From Arachis hypogaea (taxonomy: Eukaryota; Streptophyta; Magnoliopsida; Fabales; Fabaceae), in assembly GCF_003086295.3 (NCBI RefSeq), contig NC_092046.1, positions 103,085,363-103,149,362 on the forward strand: a DNA stretch of 64,000 nucleotides, in the 5' to 3' direction. Below, in pieces: positions 11,201-21,463 of the stretch. Position 1 is the stretch's first letter. Every line of letters begins with the position of its first letter. The notes beneath the pieces are model-generated. The model ran no database searches. It was not told the DNA's origin and saw only the letters and a list, made by a program, of their open reading frames with translations. Both the position numbers and the translations under genes were made by a program.

Positions 11201-13252
11201 TCCAACCTATCACAAATCCATTTTACAGCCATTCCAATATATTAAATTTCTAATTCAATATCAAACAATTCAAAGTAATTCATTCAAGATCAGAATCTCA
11301 GCCAATTCATCGCCAAAATCAATAATTTGAAATACAATTCACAACCACATCTAATTTCAATTCAATTCAGCGTAATCATAACCACATTCAATTCTAATAA
11401 CACATCAGAATAATCACTCCAACTAACTATTCTCAAACAAATTTCAAATAATTCACATCAATTAATCAACCCTTAATCATTATTAACAATTTACAATTAT
11501 CTGAATAACTTTATAAGCATTCTAAAATTAAAAATGTTTTAACTTTAAAAAAAAATCCCCTACCTCAAAGTCGAAACTCGCAAAAATCACTAAACGCAGC
11601 TGCTCCATCGAATCCCAGCACTTGTTCTTAGCTTCGGTGGTGTCTTAGAAGCAGTCTCCAAATAGAGCCGGCAGCTACCTCCAGTAATGGTGGCGGCAAG
11701 GTAATTTACAATAATCTCTTTATACAATACAAACAGTTTCAGGGACAAGCTTCAAAGTAGAAACAAATTGGTAGGACAAGGAAGCAGAAACAGGGGACAG
11801 AGCTCACCAAAACAGTTGTGGTTCTAAGGATGGCTTCCTGGGCTGCTCGAATGTTAGTTCCCGGTGGTAGAGGGCTCCGACAACTCACAGAACCCAGAGG
11901 CAGAGGCAGAACAGAGCAGCATAGAGTAGTATAGAATAAGAGCGGCAACAGTTTCTTCTGTCAATAGCTCCTTCCCCGGCGAGCTTCAATGGTGACAGGG
12001 ACAGCGCCCTCCTCCAAACTTGATGGTGGCAGAACAACAACTCTGATGGCAGTAGGAGTCACACACGACCCTGACAGCGGCGAAGATCCTTCCTCCCTCT
12101 CTTCTGCGTGGATTTTGCGATGTTGGTGACAGTAGCACACAGCGAACCCTACTCCTCCAGCGGCGGCTCCTCGTGGTGATCGCTCTCCTCCTTTCGGCGA
12201 CGTCAGCAACGACGACAAACTCATGAATCGGCGGCGGCAGAACACGAATGAACGACGGCGATGCGGGCTCGGGCTCTATGGATGGGACGGCACTGCGAAG
12301 CAGCTCGATGGCGAGCTCCTCGCGGCTCCACAAACGGCGACGATGACTCTGATGGTGACGGAACGCGCGGCAGCGCGAGCGGAGTTGCACGGTGGCAGTG
12401 TGACGGTCACGGCGGTGGCGGGGCAGCAGCTCTTCCCTCTTTCTTTCCTCTCTATTTCGCTGCTGTGTGAGTGTTACATTGAAGGAAGGTGAGGGTGAGG
12501 TTGCGGCTGTATGGTGTAGAGAAGGGGATTAGGGTTTCTCAATTTAGGAATTTAGGGTTTTCTGAGTTTGATTTGGGAATTAGGGTTAGAAATTAGGATT
12601 TTATAAAAGAATATGGATAGATATGAATAGATATTTTGATAAAATTGAAGGGTAGAGTAATTTTAAAATCAAACATACTCTGTTAAAAATATCTAAGAAC
12701 ATTGATTATCAACATATTGCTAAGTTCAATCAATTATTTCTAATTTAAATTATAAAATAAAAATACTAATCACATTTTTATAAAATATAGTTTAAACTCA
12801 ATATTTATTAATCAAATTGAATGATATAACTTTTCGTTATTTTTCTATCTCCGAAACTTTAATTTCAATTTATAAAATAACCAATTATAATAAAAATTGT
12901 ACATAAATATTAATTGACTTAAACTTAAAGTATTTATAAATATCAATCTAATCATTTCTAATAAAATAATTTCTAGGAATTCAAATTAATAACATAATTC
13001 ATTCAAAATAAAATTTATTTAAATTAAATTATACAATTCTTCTATTTTTTTCAATTATCAAAATTATAATTTCAATTATACCAAATATCCAATAAAGATT
13101 ATATAAAAATTCTAATTAATTTAAACTCCAATTATGATGAAATTCCATTTAATTACCTTTAGTAAAATAATTTTCCTAAAATAAAGTTATCCACAAATAT
13201 AGTAAATCACAAATAACTAATTATTAGATTTTCAAAAACTAGGGTTGTTATA
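8235..13252 (-). mobile_element. J1: 5.0-kb TGTAACGACCC element, probably a solo LTR
   Basis: Ends are TGTAACGACCCAAC (8235) and AGGGTTGTTATA (13252; the final CA has become TA). A perfect 5-bp target duplication CGCAC lies at 8230-8234 and 13253-13257. No gag, pol, primer site or second LTR is visible, so a solo long LTR is the simplest reading. J2 is homologous. Minus orientation is inferred from AAACCCTAATCCCC leader-like sequence and a GC-rich block on that strand at about 12500-11950. Short ORFs in the GC-rich block (Arg- and Ser-rich) look non-coding. The 9480-11570 stretch is AT-rich with nothing recognisable. Long LTRs with these termini are typical of Del/Tekay chromoviruses; that assignment is inference. 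Confidence 0.85.
9160..9385. repeat. Degenerate short tandem repeat in J1 (AGGAAATAACCCCTCTGCCAC)
   Basis: The motif recurs four times (about 9165, 9205, 9257, 9318), with a partial fifth near 9368, at irregular spacing of 40-60 bp. J2 carries a different short repeat at the corresponding position, so this part of the LTR tolerates array expansion. Confidence 0.8.
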
Positions 13253-13870
13253 CGCACGCCTTTATGCGTCCACACACCCCTTCCAGTGCCCTCTGGTCGC
13301 AGCGCCAGCATAGCCTGTGCGTGAGCACTGACTTGTTTTCTGAGAACCATGCGTACGCACACCTTCCCCTTATCGTGCTTCTTGTGCGGCCGCACAGACG
13401 TGTGCGTCTGCACACCAATTGACAGCCCCTCTGGTGGGAGCGTTAGCATGAGTTGTGCACGTGAACCCCCTTTTGTTTGCTCTATGCGTGCGCACGGACC
13501 TGTGTGCGCACGCACGCATGACTCTGTACCTCAAGCATTCCTCTAAAAAAAAGAGAGAAGCTTCTGTGCAAGCGCACACGCCTGTGCACCCGCACGCGTT
13601 AGGGCAACCCCTCTGGTGGGAGCAACCGCACGCTCTGTGCACTGGCATCCCTCTCCTTTTTGCGTTTTGTGCGTACACACCAGTCTATGCGCACGCACAC
13701 ACCCCTCAATCTTGCGACCTCTGTACGCGCACTCCCTTTTGTGTGTCCGCACACTCTAATACACCCTCTCTGGTTGCAGCGATCGCACTATGTGCATTCG
13801 CAAGTCCTCTAATTTCTGCTTTCTATGCGTGCGCACAGGCTTCTGTGCCTATGCACACGACTCGTTTTGG
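13253..13870. repeat. Alternating Pu/Py spacer repeats of H1 (GTGCGTGCGCAC type)
   Basis: H1 internal sequence resumes after J1. It is packed with TGTGCGTGCGCAC-like palindromic runs and with four copies of a CCCTCTGGTSGSAGCG phrase (about 13279, 13426, 13608, 13762). Several overlapping open frames here on both strands are by-products of the repeat. Such alternating tracts can adopt Z-DNA or cruciform structure; that is inference. Confidence 0.75.
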
Positions 13871-14028
13871 GCGTTAATAGGGCAACCTGCCCTGTTGAGC
13901 AACAGTTTTCTTTTCTTCTTCTTCTCACTGTTGCTGCTCTCTCCACCTCCGCCCAGTCTCGGGCGACCCTGCCGCCGGCCACCGCCGTCGTTACCCTGCC
14001 ACCGCCTTTCTCTCTCATACTCTCATAC

Positions 14029-14069
14029 TCTCTCTCTCTCTCTCTCTCCCTCTCTCTCTCTCTCTCTCA
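14029..14069. repeat. CT microsatellite in the leader of H1 ORF2
   Basis: An almost pure (CT)n tract inside a pyrimidine-rich stretch (13905-14130). CT-rich leaders are common upstream of plant start codons. Here it precedes a plausible 5'UTR splice donor at 14247. Confidence 0.85.
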
Positions 14070-14246
14070 CTTCTCTTCTCTTTTCTTTTCTTTCTTTGTT
14101 TCCTTTCTCTTTTCTTTTCTTCACCACCGGTGAGTTTTTTCCCTCCGGTATTTTTCTGGCGAACCAACCGCCGCAAGTTCGCAGTGGCTATAAGAAGTGC
14201 CATTGTTTCTTCCCCAATTCTTATTTTCTCAACCTTCAATTTTCAG

Positions 14247-14859
14247 GTGCTTATTTTCTATTTTTGTTGATTTTTGATATAGTGTTTATTGTCTTTTCAT
14301 GTTGCTTAGATTAAATTTAGAGCTTTTCCTTGTCCCTTTGTTTTGCAAGTGTCGATATATGATCATTGGGTTGATTATGATTGAATTTGAGCATTAATTG
14401 TGATAAACTTGCACATCGCATACCACATGTTTGATTAAATACCTCTATGAAAATTTTGTTTCATTCATATGACATGGCTATCATATGTGTTCAATTTATC
14501 TCTTGTTAGGCATATTGTATGAATTGTGCAACTTCAATTATGACTTTTGATGGTAGTCGAGTGAACTCACCAATGCATTTCCTTGCTTGTGATGTGCGAT
14601 TTTGGTGTAAATGCATTGTGCTTTGTGGAGTTGAAATTTAATTGTTCATTACGGAATTATTGAATGGGTGATCACTTTAAAAAGGTTCAATCTTTGATGA
14701 TGTCTTGATCAAACATCTTTTGACTTTAAATCAAGGACATTGTACATGTGATTACCACTTCTTGTAAATGAACAATTGACAACCCTTATTAGTGCTTCCT
14801 CAGTAATTTTATTTTATTCTTGCCCTATGATCTCGAAAATCTTTTATTTTCAGTTTCAG
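14247..14859 (+). other. Putative 5'UTR intron of H1 ORF2
   Basis: Donor TTTTCAG|GTGCTT at 14246/14247 and acceptor TCAGTTTCAG|G at 14859 bracket a T-rich 613-bp stretch. The acceptor lies one base before the ATG at 14861. Prediction from splice consensus only. The sequence between holds no gene. Confidence 0.5.
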
Positions 14860-14860
14860 G

Positions 14861-15170
14861 ATGCCAAAGAAGGGTAAGGCACCAGTTACTTCACCGGTTG
14901 TGCAAACTACAGCTCGCCCTCCTGATATTTGGTGGAATCGCCAAGGCGATAAACCGAGTACCTTGGTTAACCGAAGATCCGACTCCTAATTCGAGGCAAT
15001 TGAGAAACGCACAATCCATTGGGAGCGAACATTGAAGGTTCCAAGCCAATACAAAGCGACCATTCATCAAAGGATCGCCTTGCTTTATTGGGGATTTCTC
15101 GAGCAAGAACCCATTGAAGTCAATGAATCTTTGGTGCGCGAATTCTATGTGAACTACCAAGATTGGGAGC
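14861..15170 (+). pseudogene. H1 ORF2, N-terminal part: 'putative plant transposon protein' domain
   Basis: ATG at 14861 opens MPKKGKAPV...; TAA at 14987-14989 breaks the frame, which then continues to 15170 with an IHWERTLKVPSQY phrase and a NESLVREFY motif. That motif is the signature of the plant 'putative plant transposon protein' domain (Pfam Transposase_32) found in Athila-like and non-autonomous retroelements. Its role is not established. The frame is cut at 15170 by B1 and resumes, in phase, at 25058. It is the second gene of H1, downstream of gag-protease, and probably has its own spliced leader. Confidence 0.82.
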
Positions 15171-15710
15171 TATTCATACCCTGGGTCGAGTTGTCTAACC
15201 CGGGATGATTGGCGTCAAAGCGACCGACCTCCTCAGGTCAGACTATCTGACCTCTTTTCAAAGAGAGCTCAGCCAAACCGATAGGAAAGCCCAGTAAGGG
15301 GCCCAAATAGAGGAACACGACCCAAATCCAAAGGCAGCCCAAGCCTATAGAGATAAGGGCAGTTCCCTTACAGATAAGCTGACCTCACTCAAAGATAAGA
15401 TAAGATAAGATAACTAACTTATCTTATCTAAAAAGGTCACTCTACACCATTATAAATACACTGGAGCACCCAGGTATAACTCATACTTTTATTCTACAAA
15501 AAACCTGCTTAATACCCTTGCTAACTTAAGCATCAGAGTCCCTTGCAGGTACCCCCTACTCTCCGGTGACGAAGGATCAACAGTGCAGCCAGTCCAATAA
15601 ATCGAACATGACAGCTTCGGTCGCCACTCACCAGCCGGACACGTCATCTCCGACCAGCATAGAAGATCTCGTCCGAGATCAACCTACAGTTTCAGGTAAC
15701 CCTCGAAACA
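15171..15710 (+). repeat. 5' LTR of B1
   Basis: Starts TATTCATACCCTGGGTC (TG decayed to TA) and ends ACCCTCGAAACA, directly before the primer site. GATAAG repeats and their inverse occupy 15394-15429 and a TATA box follows. The U5 part is open in the gag frame. Confidence 0.93.
15394..15457 (+). promoter_or_regulatory. LTR promoter: GATAAG cluster plus TATA box
   Basis: Four tandem GATAAG/GATAAC units and an opposing CTTATCTTATC (15394-15429) form an inverted repeat. They lie about 20 bp upstream of TATAAAT at 15451-15457. GATAAG is the plant I-box/GATA-factor core. The arrangement recurs in the LTRs of A, B2, B3 and the 3' LTR of B1 (TATA at 24793). Transcription would start about 30 bp downstream. 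Confidence 0.65.
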
Positions 15711-15711
15711 T

Positions 15712-15729
15712 TGGCGCCGTTGCCGGGGA
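15712..15729 (+). promoter_or_regulatory. Primer binding site of B1
   Basis: TGGCGCCGTTGCCGGGGA, one base after the 5' LTR, complementary to the 3' end of tRNA-Asp. Confidence 0.92.
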
Positions 15730-15751
15730 ACTTGGAGGTCATCCCATCACC

Positions 15752-18700
15752 ATGGCGGACGATCACGACAACGACCATGATTCAGATCTAGAGGATAGAA
15801 CACCGCACAAAAACGCGGACACTACGCTAAAAGACACTCTGGAATCCAACGGGGACAAAAATTCATTAAATCCGGGAGTGATAGAAGCACTCTAGGATCG
15901 TTTAAAGCAACCTGAAAAAGAAACCCATCATCAACGGGAAGTCGGGAAGGATCTATAGAGAGAAGTAAGGTGACGTCGAGAATTAGAAGATAAACTTCAA
16001 AAACTCGAAGCTGATCTCAAAGCCAAAGCTACTCGATCCACCCCAGAGGACAACCCACGCAAAGATCAAGATCCGTTCACTAGGAAAATTATGAAGATCA
16101 AAATTCCTAAGAACTTTAAACTTCTGGACATGACCTTGTACGATGGCACTACAGACCCCAACCATCACCTCAGCAATTTCAGAAGTAGAATGTACCTCAC
16201 CGACGCCTCAGATGCAGTCCGTTGCAAAGTTTTTCCAACAACTCTCACAAAGACAACAATCAGATGGTTCGACAACCTACCTCCAAAGTCCATATCAAGC
16301 TTTGATGATCTAGCCAAAAAGTTCCTGGCCAGATTCTCCATCCAAAAAGACAAAGCTAAGTACGTAGTCTACTAGGAATCAAGCAAGGAGATCGGGAAAG
16401 TCTTCGCAACTACATGGAGAGATTCAACAAAACATGCCTAGACATACAAAGTTTACCAACAGAGGCCGCCATCATGGGCCTCATCAATGGTCTACGAGAG
16501 GGACCTTTTAGTCAAAGAAATACCCCACATCCCTGGACGAAGTGCAAGAACGGGCGGAGAAGTATATCAACATGGAAGAAAATTCTCGGCTAGGTTAAAC
16601 CTCAAAATCCGGATTCTCTTACCGAGAAAAAGATAAAGAGCCCAAAAAGAAGGAAGACCGACATGGGAAAAAAATTAAAAAATATCATAATTACACCCCC
16701 CTTCGGGTGTCTCTTGTGGACGTGTACAAAGAAGTCTGCCACACAGAAAAAATACCCCCAGCTCGACCACTCAAAGGCAAAAGAGGAGGAGGAAATCGAA
16801 ACGAGTATTGCGAATACCATCGTGTCCGCAGACATTCTACCAACGAATGCTTCGATCTAAAGAACATCATAGAAAAGTTAGTAAGAGAAGGAAAACTAGA
16901 TCGGTATTTGGCCACCCGAGACGATGAGCAAAGAAAAAGAAGGAGGGATGAAGAGGCTGGACGAACTGAGCGATCACCTCGGACACCAGAAAGACATGTT
17001 CATATGATACATGGAGGATTTACAGGAAGAGGAATCTCCAAATCATCCCGCAAAAGATATCTTAAAGAAGTATATCATGTCGAAGGGAAGGAGGAAGCAC
17101 CCGACATCCCTGCAATTACGTTCAGCAAGGAAGATGCATCCGGTATCATCTCGGGACACGACGATCTCATGGTTATCACCATCATACTGGCAAACTCCAA
17201 TCTCCACCGCACATTAATAGACAAAGGAAGCTCCGCCGACATCTTATTCAAAACTGCCTTCGACAAGCTCGGCTTAGAAGAAAAAAAGCTTAAAGCATAC
17301 CTGAACAACCTGTTCGGACTAGGAGATACCCCGGTACAACCATTGGGTTACGTGCCCCTACACACAACCTTGAAAAAAGGAAACCAATCTAGAACACTCA
17401 AAATAGACTACATCATGGTCGACGTGAGTTCAGCTACAATGCCTTAATAGGACGGACAACCTTAAATCAACTCGGCGCAATAGTCTCAACTCCGCATCTA
17501 TGCATGAAATTTCCAACTGTAGAAGGGATAGCTACAATAAAAGCAGATCAAAAGATGGCACGCCGCTGTTATAACGAAAGTCTAAACCTCAGAGGCAGAG
17601 GAGAAGAATTCTATACAATTGAGCTTGGTGGAATTCAGAGATGAGAAGAACTTCGTCCACAAAACAACTAATATTGGCACAATCCTACAAGGAGGCGCAA
17701 AAGAATCACTAGTACAGTTCTTACGAAATAATGTTGATCTCTTCGCATGAAAAGCTGTAGACATGCCAGGCATAGACCCTAAACTAATGTGCCACAAGTT
17801 GGCGGTCTATCCAGGATCTCGGCCGGTACAGTAGAGATGAAGAAAATTTAGACCAGAATAATCCCAAGCTGTGGAAGAATAGGTACAAGCATTACTGGAG
17901 GCAGAATTCATAAGAGAAGTCAAGTACCCACTATGGCTAGCCAACGTCGTCTTGGTGAAAAAATCTAATGGGAAGTGGTGAATGTGCACTGACTACACCA
18001 ATCTCAACAAAGCCTGCCCAAAGGATCCTTACCCACTCCCAAGTATTGACGCTCTGGTGGATGTCTCATCCGGATATAAATACCTCTCGTTTATGGATGC
18101 ATATTCTGGATACAACCAAATCCCAATGTATCCACCTGATCAGGAAAAAACCTCGTTTCTAACACCAAAAGCAAACTATTGCTACATTGTAATGCCTTTT
18201 GGTCTTAAAAACGCGGGAGCAACTTATCAAAGGCTAATGAACAAAGTCTTTTCAGACCATATCGGAAAAATCATGGAAGTCTATGTGGACGACATGTTGA
18301 TAAAGACACAAAGTGAAGAGACATTATTGTCCGACTTGGCCCAAGTGTTCGACACTATAAGGAAGCATGGCATGCGACTCAATCCTGCAAAATGCACCTT
18401 TGCAGTAGAAACTGGCAAGTTCTTGGGTTTTATGCTAACACAAAGGGGAATCGAGGCAAATCCGGATAAATGCCAGGCTATACTCAACATGAAGAGCCCA
18501 ACTTGTGTCAAAGAGGTACAACAACTCAACGGGAGGTTGGCGGCCTTATCCAGATTCCTAGCGGGATCAGCAATAAGGTCTCTCCCCTTCTACGCCACTC
18601 TAAGGAAAGGAAAAAAGTTCGAATGGACAACGGAGTGCGAGCAAGCCTTCCAAGAGGGATGATCCCCATAATCAACTACCTCAAAACAGAAACACTCCCC

Positions 18701-19892
18701 ACAGATGAAAAGGAGGCAAAGAGGTTAAAACGGGAGGCACAATACTACACTATCATAAACAACGCCCTATACAAAAGAGGGATCTTAATGCCATTATTAA
18801 AATGTGTGCCGACCCCCAACACAAGGGAAGTCTTAGAGGAAGTACACAGTGGCATTTGTGGCAATCATCTCAGAGCACAAGCTCTTACCAAAAAAGTACT
18901 CCAGGCAGGATTTTATTGGCCAACTCTACAAAAGGAAGCCACAGAGTTTGTAAAGACATGTCCACCATGCCAAAAAAATGCCAACTTTCACATCGCCCCT
19001 CCAGAAGAGCTCATTAGCGTAACCTCACCTTGGCCATTTGCAAAATGGGGACTCGATCTTCTCGGACCCTTTTCCCCAAGGATCGGGACAAGTTAAATTC
19101 CTCATAGTAGGAGTAGACTATTTCACAAAATGGATCGAGGCAGAACCCCTAGCTAACGCCACTGCTCAAAGAAGTCGAAAATTCCTATATAGGAACATTG
19201 TCACAAGGTTCGGGGTTCCATACTCTATCACCACAGACAATGGCACCCAATTCATAGATGCAGGCTTCAGAAAATTAGCAGCCGACTTGAACATAAAGCA
19301 CCAGTTCACCTCTGTCGAACATCCCCAAGCCAATGGACAAGCCGAAGCTGCTAACAAAGTCATATTGGCCGGGCTAAAATGAAGATTACAAGAGGCAAAT
19401 GGAGCTTGGGCCGAAGAACTTCCACAAGTCCTATGGGCATATCGAACAACGCCACATTCCACCACAATGGAATCACCCTTCCGATTAGCATACGGAACGG
19501 AGGCAATGATCCCGGTAGAGATTGAAGAAGGGTTGCCTAGAGTGGTCCACTACAACGAAGAAGCCAACTCCCAACTTCAAAAGGAAGAACTCGACCTACT
19601 TCCTGAAATTCAAGAAAGAGCTCGGATTAGGGAAGAAGCACTAAAACGACGAATGGCTTCCAGATATAATTAAAAGGTAGTGCCAAGAGGTTTCGTTGAG
19701 AACGATCTCATCCTAATCCGAAATGATATTGGAACAACTCGACCCGGGGAAGGAAAGCTAGCAGCAAACTGGAAAGGACCCTACCGAGTCACAGAAGTAC
19801 TTGGAAAGGGCTACTACAGACTATCCGAACTCAACGGGCGAGAACTTCCTAGGTCGTGGCATGCTTGCAACCTAAGAAGGTACTATAGCTAG
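15752..19892 (+). pseudogene. B1 gag-pol, multiply broken, RNase H deleted
   Basis: ATG at 15752 (MADDHDND...). Stops appear from 15893 onward. A small deletion shifts frame near 16360 in Gag, then a zinc knuckle CEYHRVRRHSTNEC lies near 16820. A retropepsin-like DKGSSADIL follows near 17220 (Lys where Gln or Ser is usual). A 1-base loss lies near 17430 and a short deletion near 17660. RT (17982-18650) keeps YVDD near 18285. At about 18656 the frame jumps from the RT connection straight to the integrase N-terminus, so RNase H is gone. Integrase follows in pieces, with zinc residues, WGLDLLG and TTDNGTQF, then GQAEAANK near 19345, and a C-terminal ending SWHACNLRRYYS at 19892. B1 cannot encode its own replication proteins. 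Confidence 0.9.
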
Positions 19893-20294
19893 AGAAGGCA
19901 AAAGATCTCATCATAGGATGCACTCTTTTTCCTGAAAAGGTTTTTTAATGAGGCACCAAGTTGAGATTAAGAGGATAAAGACTCTATATGTACATATTTA
20001 AATTTTCTTTTAAATAAAATATATTAGACGTTCTACAAAGTTTTCAAGACGCATTAATCTGAAACATTCATCGTCCGATTATAAAGCGACAGATTGGCAG
20101 AAAGTGAAAAACAAATTCACCGCACGATCACAATAAAGACCAACAAAGATGAAAACCAAATTCATCTAGAGGTCGACTAAATGAGGATTTAATCCACTTT
20201 CTACAAATCGGCAAAGATGAAAACAGAATAATGTAAGAAGTTATCAAAAGTGATCCAGAGAAAGGACCTGACGAGGTCTTGATGGATTGCTAAA
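19893..20294 (+). other. B1 post-integrase spacer
   Basis: No gene seen. The first 130 bp (with TTTTCCTGAAAAGG and TGAGGCACCAAGTTGAGA) match the same spacer in B3 at about 62990-63120, so it is a conserved part of the family, possibly holding 3' processing signals for gag-pol RNA. Confidence 0.65.
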
Positions 20295-21125
20295 TAATAA
20301 CTTAAAAGACTGGCCGACATTAAGAAGTCGGACCAAGTCAAACCAAGTTATAAGTAAACCCTGGAAAGAGCTCTGGCCAACCCTATAAAAGAGGATTACT
20401 TTAACTTAGAAGGGCCCGACATGACGAAGTCGGCCCAAAAAACAAAGTTATAGAAGTAATCCCTGAAAGAGACCTGAACAAGGTCCAAGAAAGAGGATTA
20501 CAAAAATAACTTAGAAGGGCCCGACATGACGAAGTCGGCCCAAAACACAAAGTTATAGAAGTAATCCCTAAAAGAGACCTGAACAAGGTCCAAGAAAGAG
20601 GATTACAAAAATAACTTAGAAGGGCCCGACCTGACGAAGTCGGCCCAAAACACAAAGTTATAGAAGTAATCCATGAAAGAGACCTGAACAAGGTCCAAGA
20701 AAGAGGATTACAAAAATAACTTAGAAGGGCCCGACATAACGAAGTCGGCCCAAAACACAAAGTTATAGAAGTAATCCCTGAAAGAGACTTGAACAAGGTC
20801 AAAGAAAGAGGATTACAAAAATAACTTAGAAGGGCCCGACATGACGAAGTTGGCCCAAAACACAAAGTTATAGAAGTAATCCTTGAAAGAGACCTGAGCA
20901 AGGTCCAAGAAAGAGGATTACAAAATAACATGATCCGACATGACGAAGTCGGTCCAACACACGAAGTTATAGAAGTAATCCCTGAAAGAGACCGGAACAA
21001 GGTCCAATAAGGAGGATTACAAAGGTAACTTAGAAGGGCTCGACATGAGGAAGTTGATCCACATAAAGTGCAAAGGCTACAAAAGTAATTCTTGCCAGAG
21101 ACCTCACAAAAGGTCCAAAATAACA
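20295..21125. repeat. 105-bp tandem array between integrase and antisense gene (B1)
   Basis: About eight units. CTTAGAAGGGCCCGAC recurs at 20405, 20510, 20615, 20720 and 20825 (exactly 105 bp apart), then diverges, with another at 21029. Each unit contains an imperfect palindrome GGCCCGACATGACG / AAGTCGGCCC. Because 105 is divisible by three, the array creates a long spurious open frame on the minus strand. B3 has a homologous array with a 107-bp unit. Confidence 0.93.
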
Positions 21126-21463
21126 AGATTTTTTGCCTCAAAAAAGAATCAAAGCCAAAAGCACAAGAGCCACCCAAGGAGATCGAGCAACAAGGCTCCA
21201 ACACTACTAAAAGTCTAGAAAAAGTGCCTAGACGAGATAAAGATTGACATGATACTAAAGGCGCGAAGTTGATAAAAACAAATTCAAGGGGGCTAACCAA
21301 ATCAGCCCCAAGAACTCGGGAGCTATTTTTTGTTTTTTATCCTAAGGTTGCTAAACAAGCAACTAAATAAGTGTCAACAGTCAGCAAAATACAATTTACA
21401 AAATAAAGAGTTTAAAAGCCCACAAGCCGGGCTATCTACACAACCAAAGATAAAAAAGTTCAG

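Noticed and set aside
11961..12492. Arg- and Ser-rich ORFs on both strands in a GC-rich block of J1
   Set aside because: No domain recognised, frames overlap on both strands, and the block lies inside a probable solo LTR; more likely leader sequence than a gene.
13207..14314. Several overlapping ORFs (His/Cys/Ala-rich, or Ser/Leu/Phe-rich)
   Set aside because: They follow the alternating GTGCGCAC repeat and the CT microsatellite; they have no homology cues and conflict on both strands.
20401..21300. A 299-codon minus-strand ORF rich in Ser, Cys and Leu repeats
   Set aside because: Produced by a 105-bp tandem repeat whose unit length is a multiple of three; the homologous 107-bp array in B3 has no such frame.
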